A DNA stretch of 64,000 nt, taken from positions 242,515-306,514 of the forward strand of contig BNBP01000001.1 in the NCBI GenBank assembly GCA_014656015.1, given 5' to 3'. Of this stretch, positions 33,768-45,020 are shown one piece after another. The position numbers and the translations under genes were made by a program. This DNA comes from Streptomyces griseoaurantiacus. Lineage in GTDB: Bacteria > Actinomycetota > Actinomycetes > Streptomycetales > Streptomycetaceae. How positions within the stretch are numbered: position 1 is the stretch's first letter; each line of letters starts with the position of its first letter. A model generated the notes under the pieces. It worked only from the letters and a program-made list of their open reading frames with translations, made no database searches and was not told the DNA's origin.

Positions 33768-34241
33768 ATGTGTGAGTACTGCGGCTGCCAGGAGGTGGAG
33801 TCGATCGGTCGGCTCACCCGCGAGCACGACACGGTGGTGGACATGATCGGCCTGGTGCGGGGCGCCCACCGGGACGGCGACCTCACCCGGACGGCCGAGC
33901 TGGCCCGCGGGATCGCCGCCGTCCTCGCCCCGCACACCCAGGTGGAGGAGCACGGTCTGTTCCCCGCTCTGGCCGACGACTTCCCCGAGAAAATCGCCGC
34001 GCTGGAGGAGGAACACCGCGCGATCGAGGCGGTGCTCGCCGAGGCCGAGTCCAAAGTCCCCGCCGATCCCACCTGGCCCGGACGGCTCCTCGAAGCCCTG
34101 ACCGTGCTGCGTGCGCACATCCTCAAGGAGCAGGACGGTGTCTTCCCCGCCGCCCTCGCCTTCCTGAGCACCGAGCAGTGGGAGGCCGTGGAGGCGGTAC
34201 GCGCCCGGGTGGGCGGACAGCCGTCCGAGCCGTTGGTCTGA
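33768..34241 (+). CDS. hemerythrin HHE domain protein with N-terminal CxxCxC
   Basis: A 157-residue four-helix-bundle protein. Di-iron ligand candidates are His20, His56, Glu60, His83 and His113 with a downstream Glu (HILKEQDGVF), the HHE pattern. It begins MCEYCGCQ, a CxxCxC motif ahead of the bundle that could bind a metal or form a disulfide. Hemerythrin-like proteins bind O2 or NO or repair iron-sulfur clusters. Here, beside narK and nar2, an NO- or O2-handling role is likely but unproven. AAGGAGG precedes the ATG. A hairpin terminator follows at 34300. Confidence 0.87.
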   Translation: MCEYCGCQEVESIGRLTREHDTVVDMIGLVRGAHRDGDLTRTAELARGIAAVLAPHTQVEEHGLFPALADDFPEKIAALEEEHRAIEAVLAEAESKVPADPTWPGRLLEALTVLRAHILKEQDGVFPAALAFLSTEQWEAVEAVRARVGGQPSEPLV

Positions 34242-34299
34242 AGCGGACTCCCCGGACTTACCGGACCTGTGGGACCTGCCGGACCTGCCGGACCCGCCC

Positions 34300-34332
34300 G
34301 TGCCGCCCGCCGCGCTTCGCGCCGGGCGGCAC
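34300..34332 (+). terminator. hairpin terminator after the hemerythrin gene
   Basis: GTGCCGCCCG (34300-34309) pairs with CGGGCGGCAC (34323-34332), and an inner GCGC-TTC-GCGC stem extends it. It lies 59 bp after the stop codon. The bases before it (34250-34295) hold degenerate repeats of CCGGACCTG with no gene. Confidence 0.6.
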
Positions 34333-34490
34333 GGTTCTGTGTGCGATGAAATTCTGCGTTCGTAGGTGTCGGACGCCCCGAACACGGTAAGCCAGGGATG
34401 GACGCAACGGGAGAGGAAGGAGAGGCGGGCGGGACCAGGCGGACGTCACGGACGAGCGAGCACGGGTAGAACCCGGGAGGGAGCGGCGCG

Positions 34491-37400
34491 GTGGCCACGG
34501 AGACCGATCCGGCGTCGGAACACACAGGCCGGACATCACAGCCGGGACTGGACGGCGAACTGACGGACGCGCTGGTGCGCTCCCGCCGGTACTTCACGCG
34601 GGCGGAGGTCTCCAAGGACCTGCGCACCCTGCGGAAGAAGGGCGGCCGGCAGGCGGACGACTTCTACCGGGACCGCTGGTCGCACGACAAGGTGGTGCGC
34701 TCCACGCACGGCGTGAACTGCACCGGCTCCTGCTCGTGGAAGGTGTACGTCAAGGACGGCATCATCACCTGGGAGTCCCAGCAGACCGACTACCCTTCGG
34801 TCGGCCCCGACAGCCCCGAGTACGAGCCGCGCGGCTGCCCGCGCGGCGCCGCTTTCTCCTGGTACACCTACTCGCCCACCCGGGTGCGCTACCCGTACGT
34901 CCGCGGCGTACTGCTGGCGATGTACCGGGAGGCCAAGGCCCGGCTGGGCGACCCGGTCGCGGCCTGGGCCGACATCGTCTCCGACCCCGAGCGGTCCCGG
35001 ACCTACAAGGCGGCCCGCGGCAAGGGCGGCCTGGTGCGGGCGAGTTGGGACGAGGCGGTGGAGATGGTGGCCGCCGCGCACGTGCACACCATCAAGGAGT
35101 ACGGCCCCGACCGGCTGGCCGGCTTCTCGCCGATCCCCGCGATGTCGATGGTCTCGCACGCGGCCGGCGCCCGTTTCTACTCGCTGCTCGGCGGCGTGAT
35201 GCTGTCCTTCTACGACTGGTACGCCGATCTGCCGGTGGCCTCCCCGCAGGTCTTCGGCGACCAGACGGACGTGCCCGAGTCGGGGGACTGGTGGGACGCC
35301 GGCTACCTGATCATGTGGGGTTCCAACCTGCCGGTGACCCGCACCCCCGACGCGCACTGGATGGTCGAGGCCCGCTACCGCGGCCAGAAGGTCGTCGCGG
35401 TCTCCCCGGACTACGCGGACAACGTGAAGTTCGCCGACGAGTGGCTGCCCGCCCAGCCCGGCACCGACGGGGCACTGGCCATGGCGATGGGCCATGTGGT
35501 GCTCAAGGAGTTCTTCGTCGACCGGCGCACCCCCTACTTCGAGGAGTACGTCAAGCAGTTCACGGACCTGCCGTTCCTTGTCGCCCTGGAGGAGAAGGAG
35601 GGCGAGCCCGGCACGTACACGCCGGGCAAGTTCCTCACGGCCGCCGACCTCGGCGGCACCCACGCGCAGGCGGAGAACCCCGAGTTCCGCACCGTGCTCC
35701 TTGACACCGACGGCCAGCCGGTCGTACCGGGCGGCACGCTGGGCGACCGGTTCGGCGAGGGCGGCGCCGGGAAGTGGAACCTCGACCTGGGCGACATCGA
35801 CCCGCTGCTGTCGGCCGACGGCGGCGGCGAGCCCCCGGTCACCGTCGAACTGCCCCGCTTCGACGCCCCGGACGGCGGCGCGGGCCTGCTGCGGCGCGGG
35901 GTCCCGGTACGGCGGATCGCCGGCCGCCCGGTGACCACGGTGTTCGACCTGCTGCTCGCCCAGTACGGGGTGGGCCGCCCGGGGCTGCCCGGTCGCTGGC
36001 CCACGTCGTACGAGGACGCCGAGGAGCCGTACACCCCCGCCTGGCAGGCCACGATCACCGGAGTGGACGCGGAGCGGACGGCCCGGATCGCCCGGGAGTT
36101 CGCGGCCAACGCCGAGGAGTCCCGCGGCCGTTCGATGATCGTCATGGGTGCCGGGACCAACCACTGGTTCCACTCCGACACCATCTACCGGGCCTTCCTC
36201 ACCCTGACCACCCTCACCGGCTGTCAGGGCGTCAACGGCGGCGGCTGGGCCCACTACGTCGGCCAGGAGAAGGTCCGTCCGCTCACCGGCTACTCCGCGC
36301 TGGCCACCGCCTCCGACTGGAACCGCCCGGCCCGGCAGATGATCCAGACGGCGTACTGGTACCTGCATGGCGACCAGTTCCGCTACGACCCGTTCTCCGC
36401 CGACGCACTCTCCGCCGCCGGGGCCGGCGGGCCGGGGGGAACCGTTGGGCCGTTCGCGGGGAAGAGCACCGCGGACGTCATCGCCGCCTCCGCCCGCATG
36501 GGCTGGATGCCCTCCTACCCGACCTTCGACCGCAACCCGCTCGACCTCGCCGACGAGGCGGAGGCCGCCGGACGCCCCGTCGCCGAGCACATCGTGGACG
36601 AACTCACCTCCGGACGCCTGGGGTTCGCGGGCGAGGACCCCGACGCCCCGGAGAACTTCCCGCGCGTACTGACCGTCTGGCGGGCCAACCTGCTCGGCTC
36701 CTCCGCGAAGGGCAACGAGTACTTCCTCAAGCACCTCCTCGGCACCGACCACTCCGTGCGCGCCGCCGAGGCACCGCCCGAGGCCCGCCCCCGGGACGTG
36801 GTGTGGCGGGAGGAGGCGCCGACCGGCAAGCTCGACCTGCTGCTCACCCTCGACTTCCGCATGACCAGCACCACCGTCTTCTCCGACGTGGTGCTGCCCG
36901 CCGCCACCTGGTACGAGAAGCACGACCTCTCCAGTACCGACATGCACCCCTTCGTGCACGCCTTCAACCCGGCGATCGCGCCGCCGTGGCAGACCCGCAC
37001 CGACTGGGACGCCTTCGTGACCCTGGCCCGCGCGTTCAGCACGCTCGCCGCCACCCACCTCGGGGTCCGCAAGGACGTCGTCGCCGCCCCGCTGCTGCAC
37101 GACACCCCGGACGAGCTGGCCAACCCGCACGGCAGGGTGCGGGACTGGAAAGCCGGCGAGTGCGAGCCCGAGCCCGGCCGGACCATGCCGAAACTCCTCA
37201 CCGTCGAGCGCGACTACGCGGCCGTCGCCGACAGGATGACCGCCCTCGGCCCGCTGCTCGACACCCTCGGCGCCACCACCAAGGGCATCACCTACAAGCT
37301 CGACAGCGAACTGGAGTACCTGCGGCACAAGAACGGCACCGTCCGCGGGGGAGCCGCGGCCGGCAGGCCCGCGCTCGCCCGCGACGTGCACGCCTGCGAG

Positions 37401-38246
37401 ACCATCCTCGCCCTGTCCGGCACCACCAACGGACACCTCGCCACCCAGGGCTTCCACACGCTGGAGGCCCGTACCGGGACCCGGCTCGCCGACCTGGCCG
37501 CCGAGCACGAGGGCAAGCGGATCACCTTCGCCGACACCCAGGCGGCGCCCGTACCCGTCATCACCAGCCCCGAGTGGTCCGGTTCGGAGACCGGCGGACG
37601 CCGCTACTCCCCGTTCACCGTCAACGTCGAACGCGGCAAGCCCTGGCACACCCTCACCGGCCGCCAGCACTTCTACCTCGACCACGACTGGATGGCCGCC
37701 CTCGGCGAGCAACTCCCCGTCTACCGGCCACCGCTGAACATGCACGCACTGTTCGGCGAACCACGGATCGGGGAGACCGGCGAGCTCGGCGTCACCGTGC
37801 GCTACCTCACCCCGCACAACAAGTGGTCCATCCACTCCGAGTACCAGGACAACCTGTTCATGCTGTCGCTGTCCCGGGGCGGCCCCACCATCTGGATGAG
37901 CACCCAGGACGCGGCCAAGGTCGGGGTGCGCGACAACGACTGGATCGAGGCGGTCAACCGCAACGGCGTCGTGGCCGCCCGCGCCATCGTCTCGCACCGG
38001 ATGCCCGAGGGCACCGTGTACATGTACCACGCACAGGACCGGCTGATCGACGTGCCCCGCACCGAGACCACCGGCCGCCGCGGCGGCATCCACAACTCCC
38101 TCACCCGGCTGCTGATCAAACCGAGCCACCTCATCGGCGGCTACGCCCAGCTCTCCTACGCCTTCAACTACCTCGGCCCGACCGGCAACCAGCGCGACGA
38201 GGTCACCGTCATCCGGCGCCGCACCGACCAGGAGGTGGAGTACTGA
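34491..38246 (+). CDS. narG: respiratory nitrate reductase alpha subunit, NarG (operon 2)
   Basis: A 1251-residue molybdoenzyme, paralogue of NarG1. FS0 ligands are His73, Cys77, Cys81 and Cys116, and the molybdenum ligand is Asp242 in the FYDWYADL segment. It starts with GTG after GGGAGGGAG. It is the first gene of a rightward narGHJI operon whose cistrons all overlap. The 249-bp upstream region has no convincing DevR-like box, in contrast to nar1. The GGGACC half-elements near 34271 and 34431 lack the second half. This suggests that the two Nar enzymes respond to different signals. Confidence 0.96.
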   Translation: MATETDPASEHTGRTSQPGLDGELTDALVRSRRYFTRAEVSKDLRTLRKKGGRQADDFYRDRWSHDKVVRSTHGVNCTGSCSWKVYVKDGIITWESQQTDYPSVGPDSPEYEPRGCPRGAAFSWYTYSPTRVRYPYVRGVLLAMYREAKARLGDPVAAWADIVSDPERSRTYKAARGKGGLVRASWDEAVEMVAAAHVHTIKEYGPDRLAGFSPIPAMSMVSHAAGARFYSLLGGVMLSFYDWYADLPVASPQVFGDQTDVPESGDWWDAGYLIMWGSNLPVTRTPDAHWMVEARYRGQKVVAVSPDYADNVKFADEWLPAQPGTDGALAMAMGHVVLKEFFVDRRTPYFEEYVKQFTDLPFLVALEEKEGEPGTYTPGKFLTAADLGGTHAQAENPEFRTVLLDTDGQPVVPGGTLGDRFGEGGAGKWNLDLGDIDPLLSADGGGEPPVTVELPRFDAPDGGAGLLRRGVPVRRIAGRPVTTVFDLLLAQYGVGRPGLPGRWPTSYEDAEEPYTPAWQATITGVDAERTARIAREFAANAEESRGRSMIVMGAGTNHWFHSDTIYRAFLTLTTLTGCQGVNGGGWAHYVGQEKVRPLTGYSALATASDWNRPARQMIQTAYWYLHGDQFRYDPFSADALSAAGAGGPGGTVGPFAGKSTADVIAASARMGWMPSYPTFDRNPLDLADEAEAAGRPVAEHIVDELTSGRLGFAGEDPDAPENFPRVLTVWRANLLGSSAKGNEYFLKHLLGTDHSVRAAEAPPEARPRDVVWREEAPTGKLDLLLTLDFRMTSTTVFSDVVLPAATWYEKHDLSSTDMHPFVHAFNPAIAPPWQTRTDWDAFVTLARAFSTLAATHLGVRKDVVAAPLLHDTPDELANPHGRVRDWKAGECEPEPGRTMPKLLTVERDYAAVADRMTALGPLLDTLGATTKGITYKLDSELEYLRHKNGTVRGGAAAGRPALARDVHACETILALSGTTNGHLATQGFHTLEARTGTRLADLAAEHEGKRITFADTQAAPVPVITSPEWSGSETGGRRYSPFTVNVERGKPWHTLTGRQHFYLDHDWMAALGEQLPVYRPPLNMHALFGEPRIGETGELGVTVRYLTPHNKWSIHSEYQDNLFMLSLSRGGPTIWMSTQDAAKVGVRDNDWIEAVNRNGVVAARAIVSHRMPEGTVYMYHAQDRLIDVPRTETTGRRGGIHNSLTRLLIKPSHLIGGYAQLSYAFNYLGPTGNQRDEVTVIRRRTDQEVEY

Positions 38247-39970
38247 TGTCCGGCGACAAAGCCCCCATCGGGCGCGTGATGGCCCAGATGGCGATGGTCA
38301 TGAACCTCGACAAGTGCATCGGCTGCCACACCTGCTCGGTCACCTGCAAACAGGCATGGACCAACCGCACCGGCGTCGAGTACGTGTGGTTCAACAACGT
38401 CGAGACCCGCCCCGGCCAGGGCTACCCGCGCCGCTACGAGGACCAGGAGCGGTGGCGCGGCGGCTGGGAGCTGAACAAGCGCGGCCGGCTCTCGCTCAAG
38501 GCCGGCGGCCGGTTCAAGAAGCTGATCACCATCTTCTCCAACCCCGTCCTGCCCTCCCTGGACGACTACTACCAGCCCTGGACCTACGACTACGAGACGC
38601 TCACCAACGCCCCGCTGCAGGAGCACACCCCCGTCGCCCGTCCCAAGTCGCTGATCACCGGCAAGGACATGAGCATCAAGTGGTCGGCCAACTGGGACGA
38701 CGACCTGGGCGGTTCGGCGGAGCACGGTGAGCAGGACGTCGTCCTCGGCGAGATCTCCGAGAAGATCAAGCTGGAGTTCGAAGAGACGTTCATGTTCTAT
38801 CTGCCGCGCATCTGCGAGCACTGCCTCAACCCCTCCTGCGCGGCCTCCTGTCCCTCCGGCGCGATCTACAAGCGCGAGGAGGACGGCATCGTCCTCGTCG
38901 ACCAGGACCGCTGCCGGGGCTGGCGGATGTGCGTCACGGGGTGCCCGTACAAGAAGGTCTACTTCAACCACCGCACCGGCAAGGCCGAGAAGTGCACCTT
39001 CTGCTTCCCCCGCGTCGAGGTCGGCCTGCCCACCGTCTGTTCCGAGACGTGCGTCGGCCGGCTGCGCTACATCGGGCTCGTCCTCTACGACGCCGACCGG
39101 GTCCTGGAAGCCGCCACCACCCCCGAGGACACCGACCTCTACGAGGCCCAGCGTTCCGTCCTGCTCGACCCGAACGACCCGGACGTGGTCGCCGCCGCCG
39201 AACGGGACGGCATTCCGCGCGACTGGATCGAGGCCGCCCAGCGCTCCCCGGTGCACGCCCTGATCAACACGTTCAAGGTGGCCCTGCCGCTGCACCCGGA
39301 GTACCGCACCATGCCGATGGTCTGGTACGTGCCCCCGCTCTCCCCGGTCGTCGACGCCGTGCGCGAGACCGGCCAGGACGCCGAGGACCACCGCAACCTC
39401 TTCGCCGCCGTCGACGCCCTGCGCATCCCCGTCGAGTACCTCGCCCAGTTGTTCACCGCCGGGGACCCGGCCCCGGTCGACGCGGTGCTGCGTCGGCTGG
39501 CCGCCATGCGCGCCTACATGCGCGACATCAACCTCGGCCGCGAACCGGATCCCACCATCCCCGAGCGGGTCGGCATGGGCGAGGAGCAGATGTACGACAT
39601 GTACCGCCTGCTGGCACTCGCCAAGTACGACGAGCGGTACGTCATCCCGCCCGCGCACGCCGAACAGGCCCACTCCCTGGAGGAGCTGGCCACCGAGTGC
39701 AGCCTCGACTACGAGGGCGGCCCCGGCATGGGAGGCTCCGGACCCTTCGGCGAGACCTCCGGGGGCGCGGCACCCCTCGCCGTGGAGAACTACCGCGCCC
39801 TGCGCGACCGGCAGACCTCCGACACCCCCGCCGCACCCGCCGGCAAGGGCACCCGCGTCAACCTCCTCAACTGGGATGGCAAGGGCTCACCGCCGGGTCT
39901 GTTCCCACCGGCGGAGCCGGGCGACGGCACGAGCGGGGACAGCGACGGGGAGGTCGAGCCGAAGCCGTGA
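38246..39970 (+). CDS. narH: respiratory nitrate reductase beta subunit, NarH (operon 2)
   Basis: A 574-residue iron-sulfur subunit with four cysteine groups: CIGCHTCSVTC (about 22-32), CLNPSCAASCPSG, CRGWRMCVTGCP and CTFCFPR. The third includes Trp for a 3Fe-4S cluster. ATG overlaps the narG2 stop (TGATG), with GGAG 5 nt upstream. It has a roughly 60-residue Gly/Pro/Glu-rich C-terminal tail (from about 490) that NarH1 lacks. The tail is low in complexity and has no recognised domain. Confidence 0.95.
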   Translation: MSGDKAPIGRVMAQMAMVMNLDKCIGCHTCSVTCKQAWTNRTGVEYVWFNNVETRPGQGYPRRYEDQERWRGGWELNKRGRLSLKAGGRFKKLITIFSNPVLPSLDDYYQPWTYDYETLTNAPLQEHTPVARPKSLITGKDMSIKWSANWDDDLGGSAEHGEQDVVLGEISEKIKLEFEETFMFYLPRICEHCLNPSCAASCPSGAIYKREEDGIVLVDQDRCRGWRMCVTGCPYKKVYFNHRTGKAEKCTFCFPRVEVGLPTVCSETCVGRLRYIGLVLYDADRVLEAATTPEDTDLYEAQRSVLLDPNDPDVVAAAERDGIPRDWIEAAQRSPVHALINTFKVALPLHPEYRTMPMVWYVPPLSPVVDAVRETGQDAEDHRNLFAAVDALRIPVEYLAQLFTAGDPAPVDAVLRRLAAMRAYMRDINLGREPDPTIPERVGMGEEQMYDMYRLLALAKYDERYVIPPAHAEQAHSLEELATECSLDYEGGPGMGGSGPFGETSGGAAPLAVENYRALRDRQTSDTPAAPAGKGTRVNLLNWDGKGSPPGLFPPAEPGDGTSGDSDGEVEPKP

Positions 39971-40647
39971 AGACCACGAAGAAGAACATGAGGGCGACAC
40001 TGCGGCCGGCGGGCCGGCCCGAGCCCTGGCACTCCTACGCCTGGCAGGTGCAGTCCCTGCTGCTCGGCTACCCCGACGAGGACTTCGCCGGGCACCTGGC
40101 CCTGGCCCGCCGCGTCGCCCCCGCCCTGCCCGCCCCTGTCCGCGACCCCCTGCTCGCCTTCACCGGGCACGCCGAGCGCACCCCGGCCGACGACCTGGCC
40201 GTCGCCTACGTCGCCACCTTCGACCACCGCAAGCGCTGCTGCCCCTACCTCACCTACTACGCCCACGGAGACACCCGCAAGCGCGGGATCGCCCTGCTCC
40301 GGCTCAAGCAGGCCTACGGCGCCGCCGGACTGCGTCCGGTCGAGGACGAACTCCCCGACCACCTCGCCGTCGTCCTGGAGTTCGCGGGCCTCGACCCGTC
40401 CGCCGGACACCGGCTGCTCACCGAGCACCGCGCCGGACTCGAACTCCTGCGCCTCGCCCTGCGCGCGGAGGACTCACCCTGGGCGCACCTGCTGCAGTCC
40501 GTCTCCGCCACGCTGCCACCGCTCAAGGGCGACGAGGAGGAAGCCGTCGCGCGGCTCGCCGCCGAGGGACCTCCGGGGGAACAGGTCGGACTCGCTCCGT
40601 ACACGCCCCCGCAGTTCATGCCCGACCCCGCAGGAGGCCCGCGATGA
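39967..40647 (+). CDS. narJ: nitrate reductase assembly chaperone NarJ (operon 2)
   Basis: A 226-residue chaperone with the NarJ segment YLTYYAHGDTRKRGIAL (about 97-113) and LPDHLAVVLEFAGL. It is of normal family length, without the FAPPG repeats of NarJ1. The start is the GTG that overlaps the narH2 TGA (GTGA). Its stop overlaps the narI2 start. It loads molybdenum cofactor into NarG, presumably NarG2. Confidence 0.93.
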   Translation: MKTTKKNMRATLRPAGRPEPWHSYAWQVQSLLLGYPDEDFAGHLALARRVAPALPAPVRDPLLAFTGHAERTPADDLAVAYVATFDHRKRCCPYLTYYAHGDTRKRGIALLRLKQAYGAAGLRPVEDELPDHLAVVLEFAGLDPSAGHRLLTEHRAGLELLRLALRAEDSPWAHLLQSVSATLPPLKGDEEEAVARLAAEGPPGEQVGLAPYTPPQFMPDPAGGPR

Positions 40648-41426
40648 TCGCACACCCGCACGCCCTCGCCGCGGCACACCCGGCCACCGCCGCCGAGGCG
40701 GGTCCGGGCGGCGTCTTCCTGTGGGTGATCCTGCCCTACATCAGCCTGGCCTTCTTCGTCCTGGGCCACATCTGGCGCTACCGCTACGACAAGTTCGGCT
40801 GGACCACCCGCTCCTCGCAGCTGTACGAGAACCGGCTGCTGCGCATCGGCAGCCCGCTGTTCCACTTCGGCATCCTCGTGGTGCTGCTCGGCCACATCGG
40901 CGGGCTGCTGATCCCGGAGAGCTGGACCGACGCGGCCGGCATCAGCGAGCACACGTACCACGTGGGGGCCGTCGTCCTCGGCACGATCGCCGGGGTGTGC
41001 ACGCTGGGCGGCCTCGCCCTGCTGATCTACCGGCGGCGCACGGTCGGCCCGGTGTTCTCCGCCACCACCCGCAACGACAAGGCGATGTACGTCTCGCTCA
41101 CCGTGACCATCGCGCTCGGCCTGTCCGCGACGGTCGTCGCCAACATCGTGGGCGGGGGCTACAACTACCGGACCACCATTTCCCCCTGGTTCCGGGCGCT
41201 CTCCTACGGCGAGCCCGACGCGAACCTGATGACCGGAGTGCCGCTGCTGTTCCAGCTGCACGCGATCAGCGCGCTGATCCTGTTCGCCTTCTGGCCCTTC
41301 ACCCGCCTCGTCCACATGCTCACCGCCCCCCTCGGCTACCTCACCCGCCCCTACATCGTCTACCGCAGCCGTGACGACCGGCTCGGCAACCGCCCGCCGC
41401 GGCGGGGCTGGGAACGCGTCGGCTGA
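40644..41426 (+). CDS. narI: respiratory nitrate reductase gamma subunit, NarI (operon 2)
   Basis: A 260-residue cytochrome b subunit with five transmembrane helices. Haem ligand candidates are the His residues in GSPLFHFGILVVLLGHIGGL (about 72-91) and LLFQLHAISA (about 206). The N-terminus is longer than in NarI1 by about 20 Ala/His-rich residues. It oxidises menaquinol and feeds NarH2. It is the last gene of nar2; a long bidirectional hairpin follows at 41441. Confidence 0.95.
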   Translation: MIAHPHALAAAHPATAAEAGPGGVFLWVILPYISLAFFVLGHIWRYRYDKFGWTTRSSQLYENRLLRIGSPLFHFGILVVLLGHIGGLLIPESWTDAAGISEHTYHVGAVVLGTIAGVCTLGGLALLIYRRRTVGPVFSATTRNDKAMYVSLTVTIALGLSATVVANIVGGGYNYRTTISPWFRALSYGEPDANLMTGVPLLFQLHAISALILFAFWPFTRLVHMLTAPLGYLTRPYIVYRSRDDRLGNRPPRRGWERVG

Positions 41427-41440
41427 ACACCCGGGCCCGA

Positions 41441-41486
41441 GTGTGCGACGGGCCGGCCGGCGACGTGCACCGGCCGGCCCGCACAC
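41441..41486. terminator. bidirectional terminator between narI2 and katG
   Basis: GGGCCGGCCGG (41450-41460) and CCGGCCGGCCC (41470-41480) form a perfect 11-bp stem with a 9-nt loop, extended by GTGTGC/GCACAC outer arms. It sits between two convergent genes, 14 bp after narI2 and 5 bp from the katG stop, and can serve both. Confidence 0.7.
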
Positions 41487-41491
41487 CGGGA

Positions 41492-43750
<2,259 letters not shown>

Positions 43751-44203
43751 TCACTGTGCAGAACTGTGGGCGGTGCGAGCGGTGGAACAGCGGGGGCACA
43801 GGCCCCAGTAGAGGACCTCGGCCTCGTCGACCGCGAAGCCGTGGTCGTCGGAGGCGGTCAGGCAGGGCGCGTGGCCGACGGCGCAGTCCACGTCGGCCAC
43901 GACCCCGCAGGACCGGCACACGAGATGGTGGTGGTTGTCACCGACCCGCCCCTCGAACAGCGCGGGGCTGCCCGGTGGTTCGAGCCGGCGGACGAGTCCC
44001 GCCGCGGTGAGCGCGTGCAGGGCCTCGTAGACCGCCTGGAGCGAGATGTGGCCCACGCGTGCGCGCACTCCGGTCGCCAGGGCCTCGACGCCGAGGTGGT
44101 CGCCCTCGCGCACGGCGTCCAGCAGCGCGACCCGGGCGGCCGTCACGCGAAGGCCCGCGCCGCGCAGTTCCTCCGCGGTCGTCTCTGGCCGGGATGCGGT
44201 CAT
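43751..44203 (-). CDS. furA: Fur-family peroxide-type regulator (FurA/FurS) of katG
   Basis: A 150-residue Fur-family repressor. The winged helix covers residues 10-90 (LRVTAARVALLDAV; VYEALHALTAAGLV), and the metal and dimer domain has HHHLVCRSCG (about 91-100) and a late CPRC pair for structural zinc. In Streptomyces and mycobacteria this gene sits directly before katG and represses the operon, with metal-catalysed or thiol oxidation lifting repression. The start codon at 44203 has no ribosome site and lies right after a -10 element, so the message may be leaderless. Confidence 0.92.
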   Translation of the reverse strand: MTASRPETTAEELRGAGLRVTAARVALLDAVREGDHLGVEALATGVRARVGHISLQAVYEALHALTAAGLVRRLEPPGSPALFEGRVGDNHHHLVCRSCGVVADVDCAVGHAPCLTASDDHGFAVDEAEVLYWGLCPRCSTARTAHSSAQ

Positions 44204-44210
44204 GGCGGCG

Positions 44211-44240
44211 AACCTACAGCCGTAAAGACGACGGATTCAA
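44211..44240 (-). promoter_or_regulatory. probable furA-katG promoter
   Basis: On the minus strand TTGAAT (44235-44240) and TAGGTT (44211-44216) are spaced 18 bp apart and read as -35 and -10. The ATG lies 7 nt after the -10, so transcription would start at or near the start codon (leaderless). The flanking stretch with TTTCTTGAA and CTTTACGG is relatively AT-rich, as expected for a Fur-type operator. Confidence 0.5.
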
Positions 44241-44360
44241 GAAAACGAGGAGTGAAAGTTTGACGGTTCCCCCGGTCGGCCGGATTCGTACCGTCCCGCG
44301 GCCCCACCGCCGCCCGGGGGCCGGAGGGGGCGTCCGCCCGGGTTCCGGCCCGGGGCGCCG

Positions 44361-44948
44361 TCAGGGCGCTTCCGGCCCTGGTGCCCGTGCGCGCAGTCCG
44401 TCCATCACCAGGTCCAGCAGCCGGGTCGTGCGCGTCTCCCAGGCGTCGTCGGGCGGGGAGGTCCACAGCCCGGAGACGGCGAGCATGAAGTCGTCGCTGT
44501 CGACGTCGGTGCGGACGGTTCCCGCCTTCTGGCAGGCGCGGAGCAGCAGGTCGGCGGCGGCCATCATCGGGGTGGGGGCCGGCCGCGCGGGGCTGCCGGG
44601 ACCGCTGGTGGCCAGGCGTATCGCCTCGGCCAGACCGGCCTTGGTCCTCGCGAACCGGGCGACCCCGTCCATCCACTCGCGCAGCGCCCGGTCCGGTTCC
44701 CGTTCCGCCAGCAGGCGGGGCGCGTCGTCCGCGACCTGCTGCATCTCGTGGCGGTAGATCTCCAGGACGAGGGACTCGCGGTTGGGGAAATTGCGGTAGA
44801 AGGTGCCCTGTCCGACACCCGCCTCGCGGGCGATCAGGCTGAGCGGCACATCCGCGCGGCGGGTCAGTTCGACGATCGCCACCTCCAGGATGCGCTCGCG
44901 GTTGCGCTGCGCGTCCGAGCGCAGGGGAGCGTCCTTCCGCTGTCCCAT
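44361..44948 (-). CDS. TetR-family transcriptional regulator
   Basis: A 195-residue regulator. The N-terminal HTH is visible as PLSLIAREAGVGQGTFYRNF (about 35-54), followed by a ligand-binding domain (about 80-190). GGGGAGGA precedes the ATG. It is divergent from the molybdenum-dehydrogenase operon at 45221. Two strong palindromes 30 bp apart in the gap (44992 and 45021) are its likely operators, so it probably represses that operon and itself. Confidence 0.9.
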   Translation of the reverse strand: MGQRKDAPLRSDAQRNRERILEVAIVELTRRADVPLSLIAREAGVGQGTFYRNFPNRESLVLEIYRHEMQQVADDAPRLLAEREPDRALREWMDGVARFARTKAGLAEAIRLATSGPGSPARPAPTPMMAAADLLLRACQKAGTVRTDVDSDDFMLAVSGLWTSPPDDAWETRTTRLLDLVMDGLRARAPGPEAP

Positions 44949-44991
44949 TCGTCCTCCCCTCGGGTGCGTTGTGGGGGCAGCCCTTGCTAAG

Positions 44992-45005
44992 CGGACAGCT
45001 GTCCG
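44992..45005. promoter_or_regulatory. TetR operator 1
   Basis: CGGACAGCTGTCCG is a perfect 14-bp palindrome 43 bp upstream of the TetR start. Its sequence is wholly contained in the second palindrome at 45021. Centres are 30 bp apart, nearly three helical turns. Confidence 0.7.
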
Positions 45006-45020
45006 GTAGCTTCCCCGTTA

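Noticed and set aside
34248..34295. A DevR-like box upstream of narG2 (GGGACC near 34271)
   Set aside because: Only the first half matches; the region is a run of CCGGACCTG-type repeats, so the half-site is probably chance.
34536..38129. A long open frame (1197 codons) on the minus strand opposite narG2
   Set aside because: Same codon-bias shadow effect; no domain and no ribosome site.
41441..41486. A DevR-like box between narI2 and katG
   Set aside because: GGGCCGGCCGG differs in the core and lies between two convergent gene ends, where a terminator is expected.
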